From positions 1 through 64,000 of the forward strand of contig CAZTGZ010000014.1 of the NCBI GenBank assembly GCA_964613385.1: DNA of 64,000 bases, read 5' to 3'. The translations under genes and the position numbers were made by a program. Under the pieces are notes generated by a model, which did no database searches, was not told the origin of the DNA, and saw only the letters and a program-made list of their open reading frames with translations. This DNA is from CAZTGZ01 sp964613385. Lineage in GTDB: Bacteria; Bacteroidota; Bacteroidia; NS11-12g; UBA9320. Below, in pieces: positions 24,861 through 33,175 of this stretch; the stretch's first letter is position 1, and every line of letters starts with the position of its first letter.

Positions 24861-27800
24861 TCACCTTCCGATCTCTATCTTCTCCTGCCAGCTTCCCTTT
24901 TCGGTTTGTATGGTGAGCAAATAGAGGCCCTTGCTGAGACCGGAAACATCTATCCTCCCCAAGTTTGAGTAAACATTTGTCCGGTACAGAATACGGCCGT
25001 TTAAATCCGTGAGGGTAAGTCCATTAAGCAATTCTGAACTACTTTCGATATAGAGGGTATGATCCGTAGGATTCGGATAAATTTTGATGTTACGGTTTAA
25101 TTCCGTTATGCCTATGCTAAAATGTACTTGTTTACATACTTTTTGGGTGCAGTTTTCTGCATTGGTCACCGTTAAGCAAACAGTATAGGTGCCGCTGTCG
25201 GCCTGATAGGTATGAGAAGGTGCGGACAGCGTACTGCTATCACTATCTCCGAAATGCCATAGCCAGGATGCGCCGGAAAGAGTTTGGACGGGGCTGAAAT
25301 ATACGGTTCGTCCATTGGAACTATGGGTAAAGTTCGCTGTGGGTGCAACCAATACATTTACCGGTAAGGTGATGCTGTCAGCGCAATCTTTGGAAGCAGC
25401 AGCGAGCAGCGTCACCAGATACGTACGCGCTTGTCCGGTTAGGGGATAAATGTGGATGGCTGTGCTGTCTGTTGAAACCGTTCCGTCGCCTAAACGCCAA
25501 AGGAATGATTTTCCACCTTTGCCGCTTTGAATCAGTTTAAAAACGGAACCTTCGCATACATCGGGATGGTGGAAATTGGCCTCGGGTTTGGGTATGAATT
25601 GCACGTTGAAAAAGGCGGTGTCGGCGCCACAGCGATTGCTGGCAGATGCCCAATGTTTACCCGATTTCTCAATAGAAACAATCATGGCGGTATCTGCTGT
25701 TGACCATTTGAAATGCCAATTCATAGATGAATCTCCGGCTTTCAATATCAATGGTTTTCCATCACAGGGCGAGTAGTTCGAATCGAGATGAATGGACGGC
25801 GGAAAATCACGTTCAATCAATATGGTATCAGTACTGATTCCGCAGATATTTTGTATCCTAAGGGCAATACTTCCCGGTGAGCTTTTATTGAATGCAGAAC
25901 TCGAAGAAAGAAACATTCCATTGTTTGCATTGTACCAAAAGACCGTATCATCATTATGCAGTTGATTTGGAGACAGTGTTATGGAGAAATCATCGCATAA
26001 TAGTGTGTCAGGCGGTAGAATAGTCTTCATAGCTGGATTTATACGATTGTTAAGCGAAACATATTTCCAGGCACTGTCAGATCCGGTTAAACAGGCATCT
26101 GACAGCACAACTTTAAAGCTGTCTGACTTTTGGATTTGAACCATAGGAACTCCGGTATTCAAAAAGTTTCCTTTAGCATCATACCATTGAAAGGTATGCC
26201 GGTATCCATCGGAAGCTTGAGCCCAAAGAGGCACAACAGCATTCATACAAACTGTAGTATCCACCATTGAAATCAAATTGGAAGGGGAATTATACAATAC
26301 CTTAACCCAAAAAGTATCTTTAACCGGGGAGCAGAAATCATGAAGTACAGCCATTAAAGAAGTAGCTGCATCCTCTGTATATAAGAGACTGTCTCCGGTG
26401 AAATAGAGTTTGTTGTTTCTATACCAGCGAATGAAATGTCCTGAATCTGAATTTGTTACACCCAGGCGAATTCTGAGAAATGTACCTGAACATTTATAAA
26501 CAACAGTATCGCCAAACAGTGTGGGGCGAGGTTTAACCACAATAGTCTTAAAAGCAGTATCCGCTTGTCCGCAGCCCGAAGAGTCGGAAATAATAATACG
26601 ATAAACGGTATCTTTATCGGGCCAGATTCGGGGAGTTCTCAAAGTAGAATCATCCATCATCCACGCCGGACTCCATGTCCATTTCGTGCCACCAAATGTT
26701 TCCAAAAAGGTTGAATCCCGAAAACAAATAGTATCCGTTGGTCCGGGGTCAGCTTTGTCACGCGAATATATCAGCAACCGTAAAGAGTCGAGTATATAAT
26801 AGCTTTGAATGGCCGGAGCTGTACTTCGAATGCGTATACGATATTCCCCTGAGGAGGCTACTAGAAAATGTGGCAATATTCCGGAAACAACTGAATCCAC
26901 CGTTGATTTAATCCTTCCCAATTCGCGTTGAGCTCCATCAAAATTTCCATATTCATCGCTGAGTTCAGCTATAAAAAAGTTGGAAGAATCAAAAACTCCT
27001 ATATGGGTATATGGAACTTGAATTGTGTCTCCCGCGCAATAGGGTCCGAACTTCACCGGACCACGAGTGATGTCGTAGTCGGTGATTTTACAAATAAATC
27101 CATCGGCTAATCCTTTGGAAACAATGGTGTGACTGGTAAAAGTAAAGGTGTCCAAATATGCTCCGGTGGCATACACAGATTTTCCGCCCACAGCATCAAA
27201 CCCCATGAAATAAGGAGTTTCACCTCCATTGGTCATCCATAAAATATTGCCTTTGGTGTCTACTTTGCACATGAGGAGGTTCTGCGTATTTGACTTGACA
27301 GAAAACCCTTGAGCTTGGATATCAGCACCAAATCGTCCTCCGTAATAAATGAACCCATTTGAATACACCGAATTGGAAATAGCATTGAATGAAGTATACC
27401 TTGTAGAATCCAATATTTTAGGTTTTAGGAACCAACGTTGCTTCATTTCAGCACTTATCGATGCCATGAATAACTCTCGACAAACTGCATTTCCTACAAT
27501 TGAAATGGTTGGAAAATCCGGTAATATTTTTTTACCAAACCAATCAAGAGTGTCTCGAAAATAACCGCCAAAAAATAAGTTTACACCATCTGTAGACAAG
27601 CTGTTAATTTGAACGTAGTGTTTGTTGTGTAAGGAAAAGCCATTTACATAATTTCCTGATGTATCCAATTGAAATATACACCCACCTCCACCAAAAAATG
27701 TGTCTCCATGAATTATTCTATCATATGAGTCTTGTAAATAACCGGACACAAAAATGCTGCTTGAAACTTTCTTGACATCTGATATGATTAAATTATCACT

Positions 27801-28466
27801 TCTAATCGGGCCTTGATAAATGTAATTTGCCCACTTGATATCACCGTTTTCAGGATTCATATTGCCAATTATATTTCTCACATAACCAAATTTTAAATGA
27901 AGTGTGTCCGGTCCTAATATTGTTTTTCCCGTATCACTACCGGCTATAAAAAAAAGTTGATGATCCATAAAAGAAAGATGACTGATGGAAATTCTGTTAT
28001 TACCTATTTGTTTTATCCATTTTATGCTTAAGGAACTATCAAATTTGCAGAAAATCACAGAACCGTTATTTTCAGAGTAGACGCTATCTATTACTCTTTT
28101 AACCCCGGACAATTGTCCTGTTATAAATATATTACCATTTCCATCTGTTGTGATACCCTTCAACCCAAAATCACCTAGGTTTCTAGTTAATAGGAGTTTT
28201 CCCTTATTGCTTTGTTTGATTAAGTACGTTGTTTCAGCAGTATTTTTATTTTTTACAAATGAAAATGAATCAACTGTAAAAGAATCGTGTTGGTTGATGG
28301 TGGAACTAATGCGTATTAGTGAATATACAAAATCGTCTGTCGAAGCACTTACAGCAATTAATTGTTCGTTTGCCAAATCCGACCCAATCGATTTAAGAAA
28401 TTCAATATTTTGAGACTGAACACTATTAATAAATAAAGAAGCGAACAATAGTGCGATGAACTTCAT
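24861..28466 (-). CDS. Giant PKD-domain surface protein with T9SS type A tail
   Basis: 1201 residues. Signal peptide MKFIALLFASLFINSVQSQ. A beta-propeller-like half (about 20-470) resembles SBBP or Fn-like repeats. A middle of Ig/PKD-like domains has repeated Cys pairs and D-T-V endings (TRTPRIWPDKDTVYRIIISDS). Two clear PKD domains lie near 1000-1125 (SFLWRLGDGTVSTD, SWLWHFGDSDSST). The type A sorting domain closes it (NIKIYPNPTDHTLYIE, LTLTDLNGRILY, GLYLLTIQTEKGSWQEKIEI). It should be exported through T9SS to the cell surface. Function is unknown; the architecture fits adhesion. It is flanked by repeat copies on both sides and is more AT-rich in its 5' half than nearby core genes, which suggests an accessory gene. 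Confidence 0.9.
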   Translation of the reverse strand: MKFIALLFASLFINSVQSQNIEFLKSIGSDLANEQLIAVSASTDDFVYSLIRISSTINQHDSFTVDSFSFVKNKNTAETTYLIKQSNKGKLLLTRNLGDFGLKGITTDGNGNIFITGQLSGVKRVIDSVYSENNGSVIFCKFDSSLSIKWIKQIGNNRISISHLSFMDHQLFFIAGSDTGKTILGPDTLHLKFGYVRNIIGNMNPENGDIKWANYIYQGPIRSDNLIISDVKKVSSSIFVSGYLQDSYDRIIHGDTFFGGGGCIFQLDTSGNYVNGFSLHNKHYVQINSLSTDGVNLFFGGYFRDTLDWFGKKILPDFPTISIVGNAVCRELFMASISAEMKQRWFLKPKILDSTRYTSFNAISNSVYSNGFIYYGGRFGADIQAQGFSVKSNTQNLLMCKVDTKGNILWMTNGGETPYFMGFDAVGGKSVYATGAYLDTFTFTSHTIVSKGLADGFICKITDYDITRGPVKFGPYCAGDTIQVPYTHIGVFDSSNFFIAELSDEYGNFDGAQRELGRIKSTVDSVVSGILPHFLVASSGEYRIRIRSTAPAIQSYYILDSLRLLIYSRDKADPGPTDTICFRDSTFLETFGGTKWTWSPAWMMDDSTLRTPRIWPDKDTVYRIIISDSSGCGQADTAFKTIVVKPRPTLFGDTVVYKCSGTFLRIRLGVTNSDSGHFIRWYRNNKLYFTGDSLLYTEDAATSLMAVLHDFCSPVKDTFWVKVLYNSPSNLISMVDTTVCMNAVVPLWAQASDGYRHTFQWYDAKGNFLNTGVPMVQIQKSDSFKVVLSDACLTGSDSAWKYVSLNNRINPAMKTILPPDTLLCDDFSITLSPNQLHNDDTVFWYNANNGMFLSSSSAFNKSSPGSIALRIQNICGISTDTILIERDFPPSIHLDSNYSPCDGKPLILKAGDSSMNWHFKWSTADTAMIVSIEKSGKHWASASNRCGADTAFFNVQFIPKPEANFHHPDVCEGSVFKLIQSGKGGKSFLWRLGDGTVSTDSTAIHIYPLTGQARTYLVTLLAAASKDCADSITLPVNVLVAPTANFTHSSNGRTVYFSPVQTLSGASWLWHFGDSDSSTLSAPSHTYQADSGTYTVCLTVTNAENCTQKVCKQVHFSIGITELNRNIKIYPNPTDHTLYIESSSELLNGLTLTDLNGRILYRTNVYSNLGRIDVSGLSKGLYLLTIQTEKGSWQEKIEIGR

Positions 28467-28541
28467 GAATGGAATAAGTATTTCAATTTATAAATTTCAA
28501 TTGAAATTAAGTTGTTTTCAATGAAGAATTTAAAATTTGAT

Positions 28542-28925
28542 CTATTGAATTTGAATAAGTATAGCCAAATGCCCCAAAGGTGAACAGACTGTAGAACCAT
28601 AAAAACCACTACAATCAATTGAATTACTGCAAGTTGATCCAGAACATGGTGAAGAAACCAATGAATAACTAAAGACACCCAAATTACCAAATTGAACAAA
28701 GCAACTTCCATCATATACCTTCAAATGATCTATAGTTGAACCACCTGAAGTTGTGAAGCAACCATTAATCGAACTGCCTCCAGGGACACTATGAGTGCCA
28801 AGTGTAAAACCAGCATGATCAAATAATTCTACGGTCCAATCGCATCCGAGACTAGCACTATTCGTAATACTCATATGATATGTTTGCTGAGCATTTGTTT
28901 TGTTACAGAATGACGCAAGTATCAC
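28542..28925 (-). CDS. Small Cys-rich secreted protein with no good start codon
   Basis: 127 residues from a GTG at 28923-28925. Family not recognised. The mature part is Ser/Gly/Cys-rich with about eight Cys (SLGCDWTVELFDHAG, SPCSGSTCSNSIDCSG). The GTG start would leave only MILASFCNKTNAQ as a signal peptide. Upstream codons in the same frame still encode a fitting hydrophobic start (IFKFLILIV), but contain no ATG, GTG or TTG before it. Either a rare start codon is used or the start has been lost and the gene is decaying. The region 28926-29156 holds only an eight-G tract (29025-29032). Confidence 0.5.
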   Translation of the reverse strand: MILASFCNKTNAQQTYHMSITNSASLGCDWTVELFDHAGFTLGTHSVPGGSSINGCFTTSGGSTIDHLKVYDGSCFVQFGNLGVFSYSLVSSPCSGSTCSNSIDCSGFYGSTVCSPLGHLAILIQIQ

Positions 28926-29156
28926 TATTAAAATTAAGAATTTGAATATATGAAACTCAAAGAAATTTCGGGCATTTGGAAATTCCTGTTTCTCAAGAAT
29001 TGAAGATTTACGGCTTAAAGATGAGGGGGGGGTAACAAGCTGATTTTTAAGGATTTAGTTTTCATAGTAATGTTGGCTAAAGTTGACTGTCATTCAAATT
29101 TAACCAAAATATTGTCATAGACAAGTTAAATAATCAATCGTCACCCATGGATTAGT

Positions 29157-29780
29157 TTTGTCAAACTTACTAGCCGCATCTCCTGTCTCTTCGAGTAGCG
29201 GCAAAATGGATCAACTAATACACGATGTTCTGGTTTATGGAATAAGCCTCAATTAAAACGTTTGCCGCGTATCGAGAAGGACGTACTCGCTTGCTGTTCT
29301 CGATACGCAGCATACTTAACCTAACTTACTTTGAAACACGTTTAAACATATTACACCTACTCAACTTTCTGCTGCTACTCGAACTGACAAGCGATACGCA
29401 GCATAAATAAACCAAAATTCTAAAGTATACGCTTCTACTCTCAGCACTTAAACAACTTTCTGCTGCTACTCGAACTGACAAGCGATACGGGGCACACTTA
29501 ATCCGACTTTCCCTGGAAAACGCTTGAGCATCTTACACCTATGTATCATTCTGCCCCTACTCGAACTGACAAGCGATACGCAGCATAATTAACCCAAAAA
29601 TCATTGAATCAGGCTTAAACAACTTACACCAACTCATCATTCTGCTGCTACTCGAACTTACAAGCTGCATCCCCTGTCTCTTCGAGTAGCGGCACTCCGC
29701 TCAAATAAAAAAAAGTCAAGTCCTGAGTGAAAGATTCATGAAAACATTCATGCCGCGTATCGAGAAGGACGTACACGCTT
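29157..29780. repeat. Repeat array 2: same 91-bp units, full copies at both ends
   Basis: Units start at about 29157 (full, with insert; left end diverged), 29376, 29467, 29558 (plain, spaced 91, 91 and 90 bp) and 29648 (full type). The first full unit has a perfect 12-bp right hairpin (29267-29278 with 29297-29308). The last full unit keeps the two conserved borders (GAGTAGCGGCA and GCCGCGTATCGAGAAGGACG) but has an unrelated A-rich interior, and its right hairpin arm is replaced by the structured element that follows. Plain-unit stretches at 29492-29655 are nearly identical to 23738-23900 in array 1, which indicates recent copying or conversion. Confidence 0.9.
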
Positions 29781-29932
29781 GCCCGGCCCCGGATGGAAGC
29801 GGTAGCTCCTGCGTGTATGTGGCTATGCCCGACCGGCATGGCAAATTGACGGCAGGAAAATATTGCCCTGCCGAGAGACGGGCAAGACACAGACATTCAG
29901 GACTTTAGCGGACAGCCGGTAAGGCCGCCTGA
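29781..29932 (+). ncRNA. GC-rich structured element, candidate RNA (Flavo-1-like)
   Basis: Markedly more GC-rich than its surroundings and folds well on the plus strand. Outer stem: GGCC and CCGG (29785-29792) with CCGG and GGCC (29916-29926, TAA bulge). A purine-rich internal loop follows (GATGGAAGCGGTAGC facing TTTAGCGGACAG), then TCCTG (29807-29811) with CAGGA (29898-29902), and inner hairpins such as GCTATGCC/GGCATGGC and TTGCCC/GGGCAA (29863-29868, 29880-29885). The two loop strands resemble a recurring element I remember from Flavobacteriia intergenic regions, possibly the Rfam Flavo-1 motif; I could not check. It lies right after repeat array 2 and tail-to-tail with waaA. Strand and function are inferred. 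Confidence 0.55.
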
Positions 29933-29941
29933 ATGATTGGA

Positions 29942-31180
29942 TTAACCATAGATTTCGTGATACACTTTCAGAACCGCTCCTTTCATTTGAGCGGTTTGTG
30001 CTCTGCATTGTTCGGAAATGCGGGCGAGTTCCAGGGGATTTTCCCGGAAAAACAGAATTTTCTGCGTTAGTGTCTCCGCATTATGAACGGCAAAGGCAGA
30101 ACCCTGTTTTACAAAATATTCGGCTTCCTGAAACCTGCGAATGTTAGGACCAAAAAGCACGGGAACGCCATGCACCAGGGATTCGAGTATGTTGTGCAAT
30201 TTGCCGGAAAATCCGCCACCTACCAGGGCCAATTGCGCATACGGATAACTGTAAACCAACTTGCCAATGGTATCTACCATTAACACATCGGTTTTGGGAA
30301 GCAAGGTTTCGCTGCATCGGCTCAGCCTCTGGCAATGAAAATCAGTAAACAGGTTTTCGATGTTTTGAAGATGATTTTCGGATACATCGTGCGGTACTAT
30401 GAGTATTTTGATGCCTTTTTTCTGTAGATTTCTGTATACCGAAGCCAACAGGGTTTCTTCGGCCGGCCATGAGCTTCCGGCTATAACGGTAAAACCTGTA
30501 TCACAAAACTTTTGTATGAGGGGCAGTGTTACGCGGTTCTCGCTGATTTGCGCCACCCGGTCGAAACGGAGGTCGCCGCTGATGCTGACCTGGTGTATGC
30601 CCTGTTGCGCCAGTAATTCTGCAGAGGGTGCATACTGAACGAAAATATGGGCAAAGGACTTTAGAAGTTGCAGCATTCCTGTCCCGTAGCTTTTGAAAAA
30701 TATCTGTTCTTTTCTAAAAACGGCATTGATGAGAATGGCGGGAACCCCGGTTTGTTTTAAGCGGTAAATATATCCGGGCCAAAAATCATACTTTACGAAA
30801 TAGGCCAAATCGGGTTTTACGATCTCCAGGAAACGGGCCGCTCTCCGATTTCCGTCGGCCGGTAAGTAAAAAACACCATCGGGCAAAGGGTCGGTTTTGC
30901 GTTGATCGTAACCGGAGGAGGAGAAAAAGGTGACAAGCAGAACATCGGTTTTACCATTTTCGCGGATCATTTGCATCAGGGGCTTAGCCATTTCGTATTC
31001 GCCCAGTGACGCACAGTGAAACCAGGTGAGATGCCCAGGATTGCGACGCCTGAATTCTGTAAGTTCCGGGAATATTTCTTTGCGCGCCCGGATAAAAGCT
31101 TTGGCTTTGGGATAGAACGGAGCGGCACACCGAAGCAACAGGTAGAATATTTCGGAAACGAAAATGCTCAGGCGTATCAT
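29942..31180 (-). CDS. waaA: 3-deoxy-D-manno-octulosonic acid (Kdo) transferase
   Basis: Adds Kdo to the lipid A precursor at the inner-membrane face. 412 residues, GT30 family. An N-terminal membrane-associated segment (SIFVSEIFYLLLRCAAPFYP) precedes the first Rossmann domain with WFHCASLGEYEMAKP, which holds the catalytic Glu at about residue 61. Next come YFVKYDFWPGYIYRLKQ and INAVFRKEQIFFK, then the second domain with VIAGSSWPAEE, IVPHDVSENHL, ALVGGGFSGKLHNILES and GVPVLFGPNIRRFQEA. Its ATG lies two bp after the stop of an outer-membrane-like gene, so the two form an operon. Confidence 0.96.
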   Translation of the reverse strand: MIRLSIFVSEIFYLLLRCAAPFYPKAKAFIRARKEIFPELTEFRRRNPGHLTWFHCASLGEYEMAKPLMQMIRENGKTDVLLVTFFSSSGYDQRKTDPLPDGVFYLPADGNRRAARFLEIVKPDLAYFVKYDFWPGYIYRLKQTGVPAILINAVFRKEQIFFKSYGTGMLQLLKSFAHIFVQYAPSAELLAQQGIHQVSISGDLRFDRVAQISENRVTLPLIQKFCDTGFTVIAGSSWPAEETLLASVYRNLQKKGIKILIVPHDVSENHLQNIENLFTDFHCQRLSRCSETLLPKTDVLMVDTIGKLVYSYPYAQLALVGGGFSGKLHNILESLVHGVPVLFGPNIRRFQEAEYFVKQGSAFAVHNAETLTQKILFFRENPLELARISEQCRAQTAQMKGAVLKVYHEIYG

Positions 31181-31182
31181 GG

Positions 31183-31950
31183 TTAATCGTTAAAAAACTC
31201 GGCTTCAGATTTCTTTTTGGTGTAAAGAGGTATGATTAGTCCGAGGTGAAGCGCCAAATTCTGGTCTCTGCGAATGCTGAGGTCTGCTGTTCGGGTATCG
31301 TAGTTGAAACTTCTGAATGATTGGGTTCTGGCTGCCTGAAATTCGAATCCTGCCAATACATTCACTCGTTTGCGGGGATCGAGGTAAAGATATCCGAGGA
31401 AGGCGTTGGCCGCGGGTCCGCCGCTGAGCCGGTCGTAGCCCTTTTTATACGCATCGCTCAATTGAGGGACGGTGGTTGTAGACGAGAAAATATATACTTT
31501 GTGAATCATATAGCCCAGGCCTGCGCTGATGAGCAAACCGCTGTCGGGCTTCTTTTTGTTCAGTGGAATCAATTTGCCGCCCTGGGCAAAAGCCGTGTGG
31601 CCTCTCAGAAAAAAACGGATGATGGCACTTTGTCCATTCATATCAAAAATATATCCATCTGTGCTTGCCAGGGAATCCAACATATTGGTTTCGCGAACAT
31701 TCTGACCAAACATCCACTGATAGCGGATGCCAAACCAGGCATTGCCGGAAGTTTTGTAGTAGAGTCCGGCCCCAAGTGTATTATGCGGCCCAAATCGCTG
31801 TGCCAAATCCGCGGAAGGGTATTGCAGGGTGACGCTCATTTCGGGGAAAAACCCTGTTTTTGGTGTAAATGTGCTGTCTTTTTGGGCATACACATATGGG
31901 TTCATGAGGGTAATTGTACCTAAGATCAAGCATATAATCAGGTTTTTCAT
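31183..31950 (-). CDS. Conserved outer-membrane-like protein of unknown function
   Basis: 255 residues from the ATG at 31948-31950; a GTG one codon earlier also fits. Signal peptide MKNLIICLILGTITLMNPYVYA. Alternating beta-strand pattern with many Gly and aromatic residues (YYKTSGNAWFGIRYQWMFG, LLISAGLGYMIHKVYIF, LALHLGLIIPLYTKK) as in small outer-membrane barrels, though the protein does not end in an aromatic residue. I do not know a named family. Being co-transcribed with waaA, it may belong to envelope biogenesis. The promoter box TACCTTTG ends five nt before the ATG, so the message may lack a leader. It is divergent from the aminotransferase operon. Confidence 0.8.
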   Translation of the reverse strand: MKNLIICLILGTITLMNPYVYAQKDSTFTPKTGFFPEMSVTLQYPSADLAQRFGPHNTLGAGLYYKTSGNAWFGIRYQWMFGQNVRETNMLDSLASTDGYIFDMNGQSAIIRFFLRGHTAFAQGGKLIPLNKKKPDSGLLISAGLGYMIHKVYIFSSTTTVPQLSDAYKKGYDRLSGGPAANAFLGYLYLDPRKRVNVLAGFEFQAARTQSFRSFNYDTRTADLSIRRDQNLALHLGLIIPLYTKKKSEAEFFND

Positions 31951-31955
31951 CACTT

Positions 31956-31963
31956 CAAAGGTA
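31956..31963 (-). promoter_or_regulatory. -7 box of the outer-membrane protein/waaA operon
   Basis: Reverse strand TACCTTTG, full TAnnTTTG match, almost touching the start codon. It lies only ten bp from the divergent box at 31974-31981. Confidence 0.5.
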
Positions 31964-31973
31964 AAGTTTTTCG

Positions 31974-31981
31974 TAAGTTTG
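31974..31981 (+). promoter_or_regulatory. -7 box of the aminotransferase/ugd/uxs operon
   Basis: TAAGTTTG, full TAnnTTTG match, giving a leader of about 47 nt before the ATG at 32033. Confidence 0.55.
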
Positions 31982-32032
31982 CAGGCCTTTTAACCATAAC
32001 CCATTCGCAAACTGAAAACCGACTCGAATTAT

Positions 32033-33175
32033 ATGAATCCACCAACCGGAAACATACAGATGGTTGATTTAAAAACGCAGTATCATCAGTTGAGAACTGA
32101 AATGCTGCAGGCCATCGAAGAAGTTCTGGAAGGCGCACAGTACATAAAAGGCGCACAGGTACAGAAGTTTGAGCAGGAATTGGCCGATTTTACCGGCAGC
32201 AGGTTCATCATAGCCTGTGCCAACGGAACGGATGCCTTGCAGATTGCCATGATGGCTTTGGATTTAAAACCCGGTGACGAAGTAATTATTCCCGCGTTTA
32301 CCTATGTAGCCACTGCGGAAGTAATTGCACTGCTGGGACTGACTCCGGTTTTGGTTGAAGTGGATCCGTATACATTTAATCTGGATGCGAATTCGATTGA
32401 AAAGGCCATAAGTCCTAAAACAAAAGCCATCGTTCCGGTGCATTTATTCGGTCAGAGTGCCGACATGGCAGCGATACTGGAGATAGCCGAAAAACACCAT
32501 TTATTTGTGATAGAAGACAATGCGCAAGCCATAGGCAGCCTTTGTGAAATAGACGGGAAGATGCGTCAGACGGGAACTATGGGCCATATAGGAACTACCT
32601 CCTTTTTCCCTTCTAAAAATCTGGGTTGTTATGGGGATGGCGGTGCGATCTATACGCAAGACGAAGCCCTGGCAGAGCGCATCCGAATGATTGCCAACCA
32701 TGGACAAAAAGTTCAGTACCAGCACGAATGTATCGGTTTGAACAGCAGGTTGGATACCCTTCAGGCCGCAGTATTGAGCGTGAAGCTTCCGCATTTGGAT
32801 GGGTTTATCCGGAAGAGACAAGAAGTTGCCTCTGTGTACGACGAAGCCCTGGGCAGCATAGCAGGGATACGCATTCCTGAGCGCACCGCGAATACCACCC
32901 ATGTTTTTCATCAATACACCTTGCAGTTAGAAGGGATCAGCCGCGACGGATTGCGTGCCCACCTGAAAGAAAAGGGCATTCCGAGTATGGTTTATTACCC
33001 GATACCTTTGCACAAACAGAACGCTTTTGCATCTATTTGCAAATTTGAAGATCTGAGTCTCAGCGAATCACTCTGCGAAAAGGTGCTTTCTTTGCCGATG
33101 AGTCCGGATTTGACCAGGGAACAACAACAGTATATTATTTATAAAATCAAAGAATATATTCAATCACACACATGA
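32033..33175 (+). CDS. DegT/DnrJ/EryC1 sugar aminotransferase, WbpE-like
   Basis: PLP-dependent transamination of a nucleotide-linked keto-sugar. 380 residues. Seen: IACANGTDALQIAMMAL (PLP phosphate site), PAFTYVATAEVIALLG, FVIEDNAQAIGS with the PLP Asp, the Schiff-base Lys in TTSFFPSKNLGCYGDGGAI, and LNSRLDTLQAAVLSVKLPHLD. It looks closest to WbpE, which makes the 3-amino group of UDP-GlcNAc(3NH2)A, and a WbpD-like acetyltransferase sits 23 kb downstream. The start could also be the Met at 32060. It overlaps ugd by four bp (ATGA), so they are coupled. Confidence 0.9.
   Translation: MNPPTGNIQMVDLKTQYHQLRTEMLQAIEEVLEGAQYIKGAQVQKFEQELADFTGSRFIIACANGTDALQIAMMALDLKPGDEVIIPAFTYVATAEVIALLGLTPVLVEVDPYTFNLDANSIEKAISPKTKAIVPVHLFGQSADMAAILEIAEKHHLFVIEDNAQAIGSLCEIDGKMRQTGTMGHIGTTSFFPSKNLGCYGDGGAIYTQDEALAERIRMIANHGQKVQYQHECIGLNSRLDTLQAAVLSVKLPHLDGFIRKRQEVASVYDEALGSIAGIRIPERTANTTHVFHQYTLQLEGISRDGLRAHLKEKGIPSMVYYPIPLHKQNAFASICKFEDLSLSESLCEKVLSLPMSPDLTREQQQYIIYKIKEYIQSHT

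Noticed and set aside
29157..29780. Integron attC sites
   Set aside because: I could not find paired R'/R'' core sites (RYYYAAC/GTTRRRY) bounding each unit, gene cassettes are not in one orientation, and no integrase is in the window.
29648..29896. Reverse-strand 82-residue open frame
   Set aside because: It runs across the repeat unit and the structured element, has no recognisable fold, and its codon use is that of GC-rich non-coding DNA.
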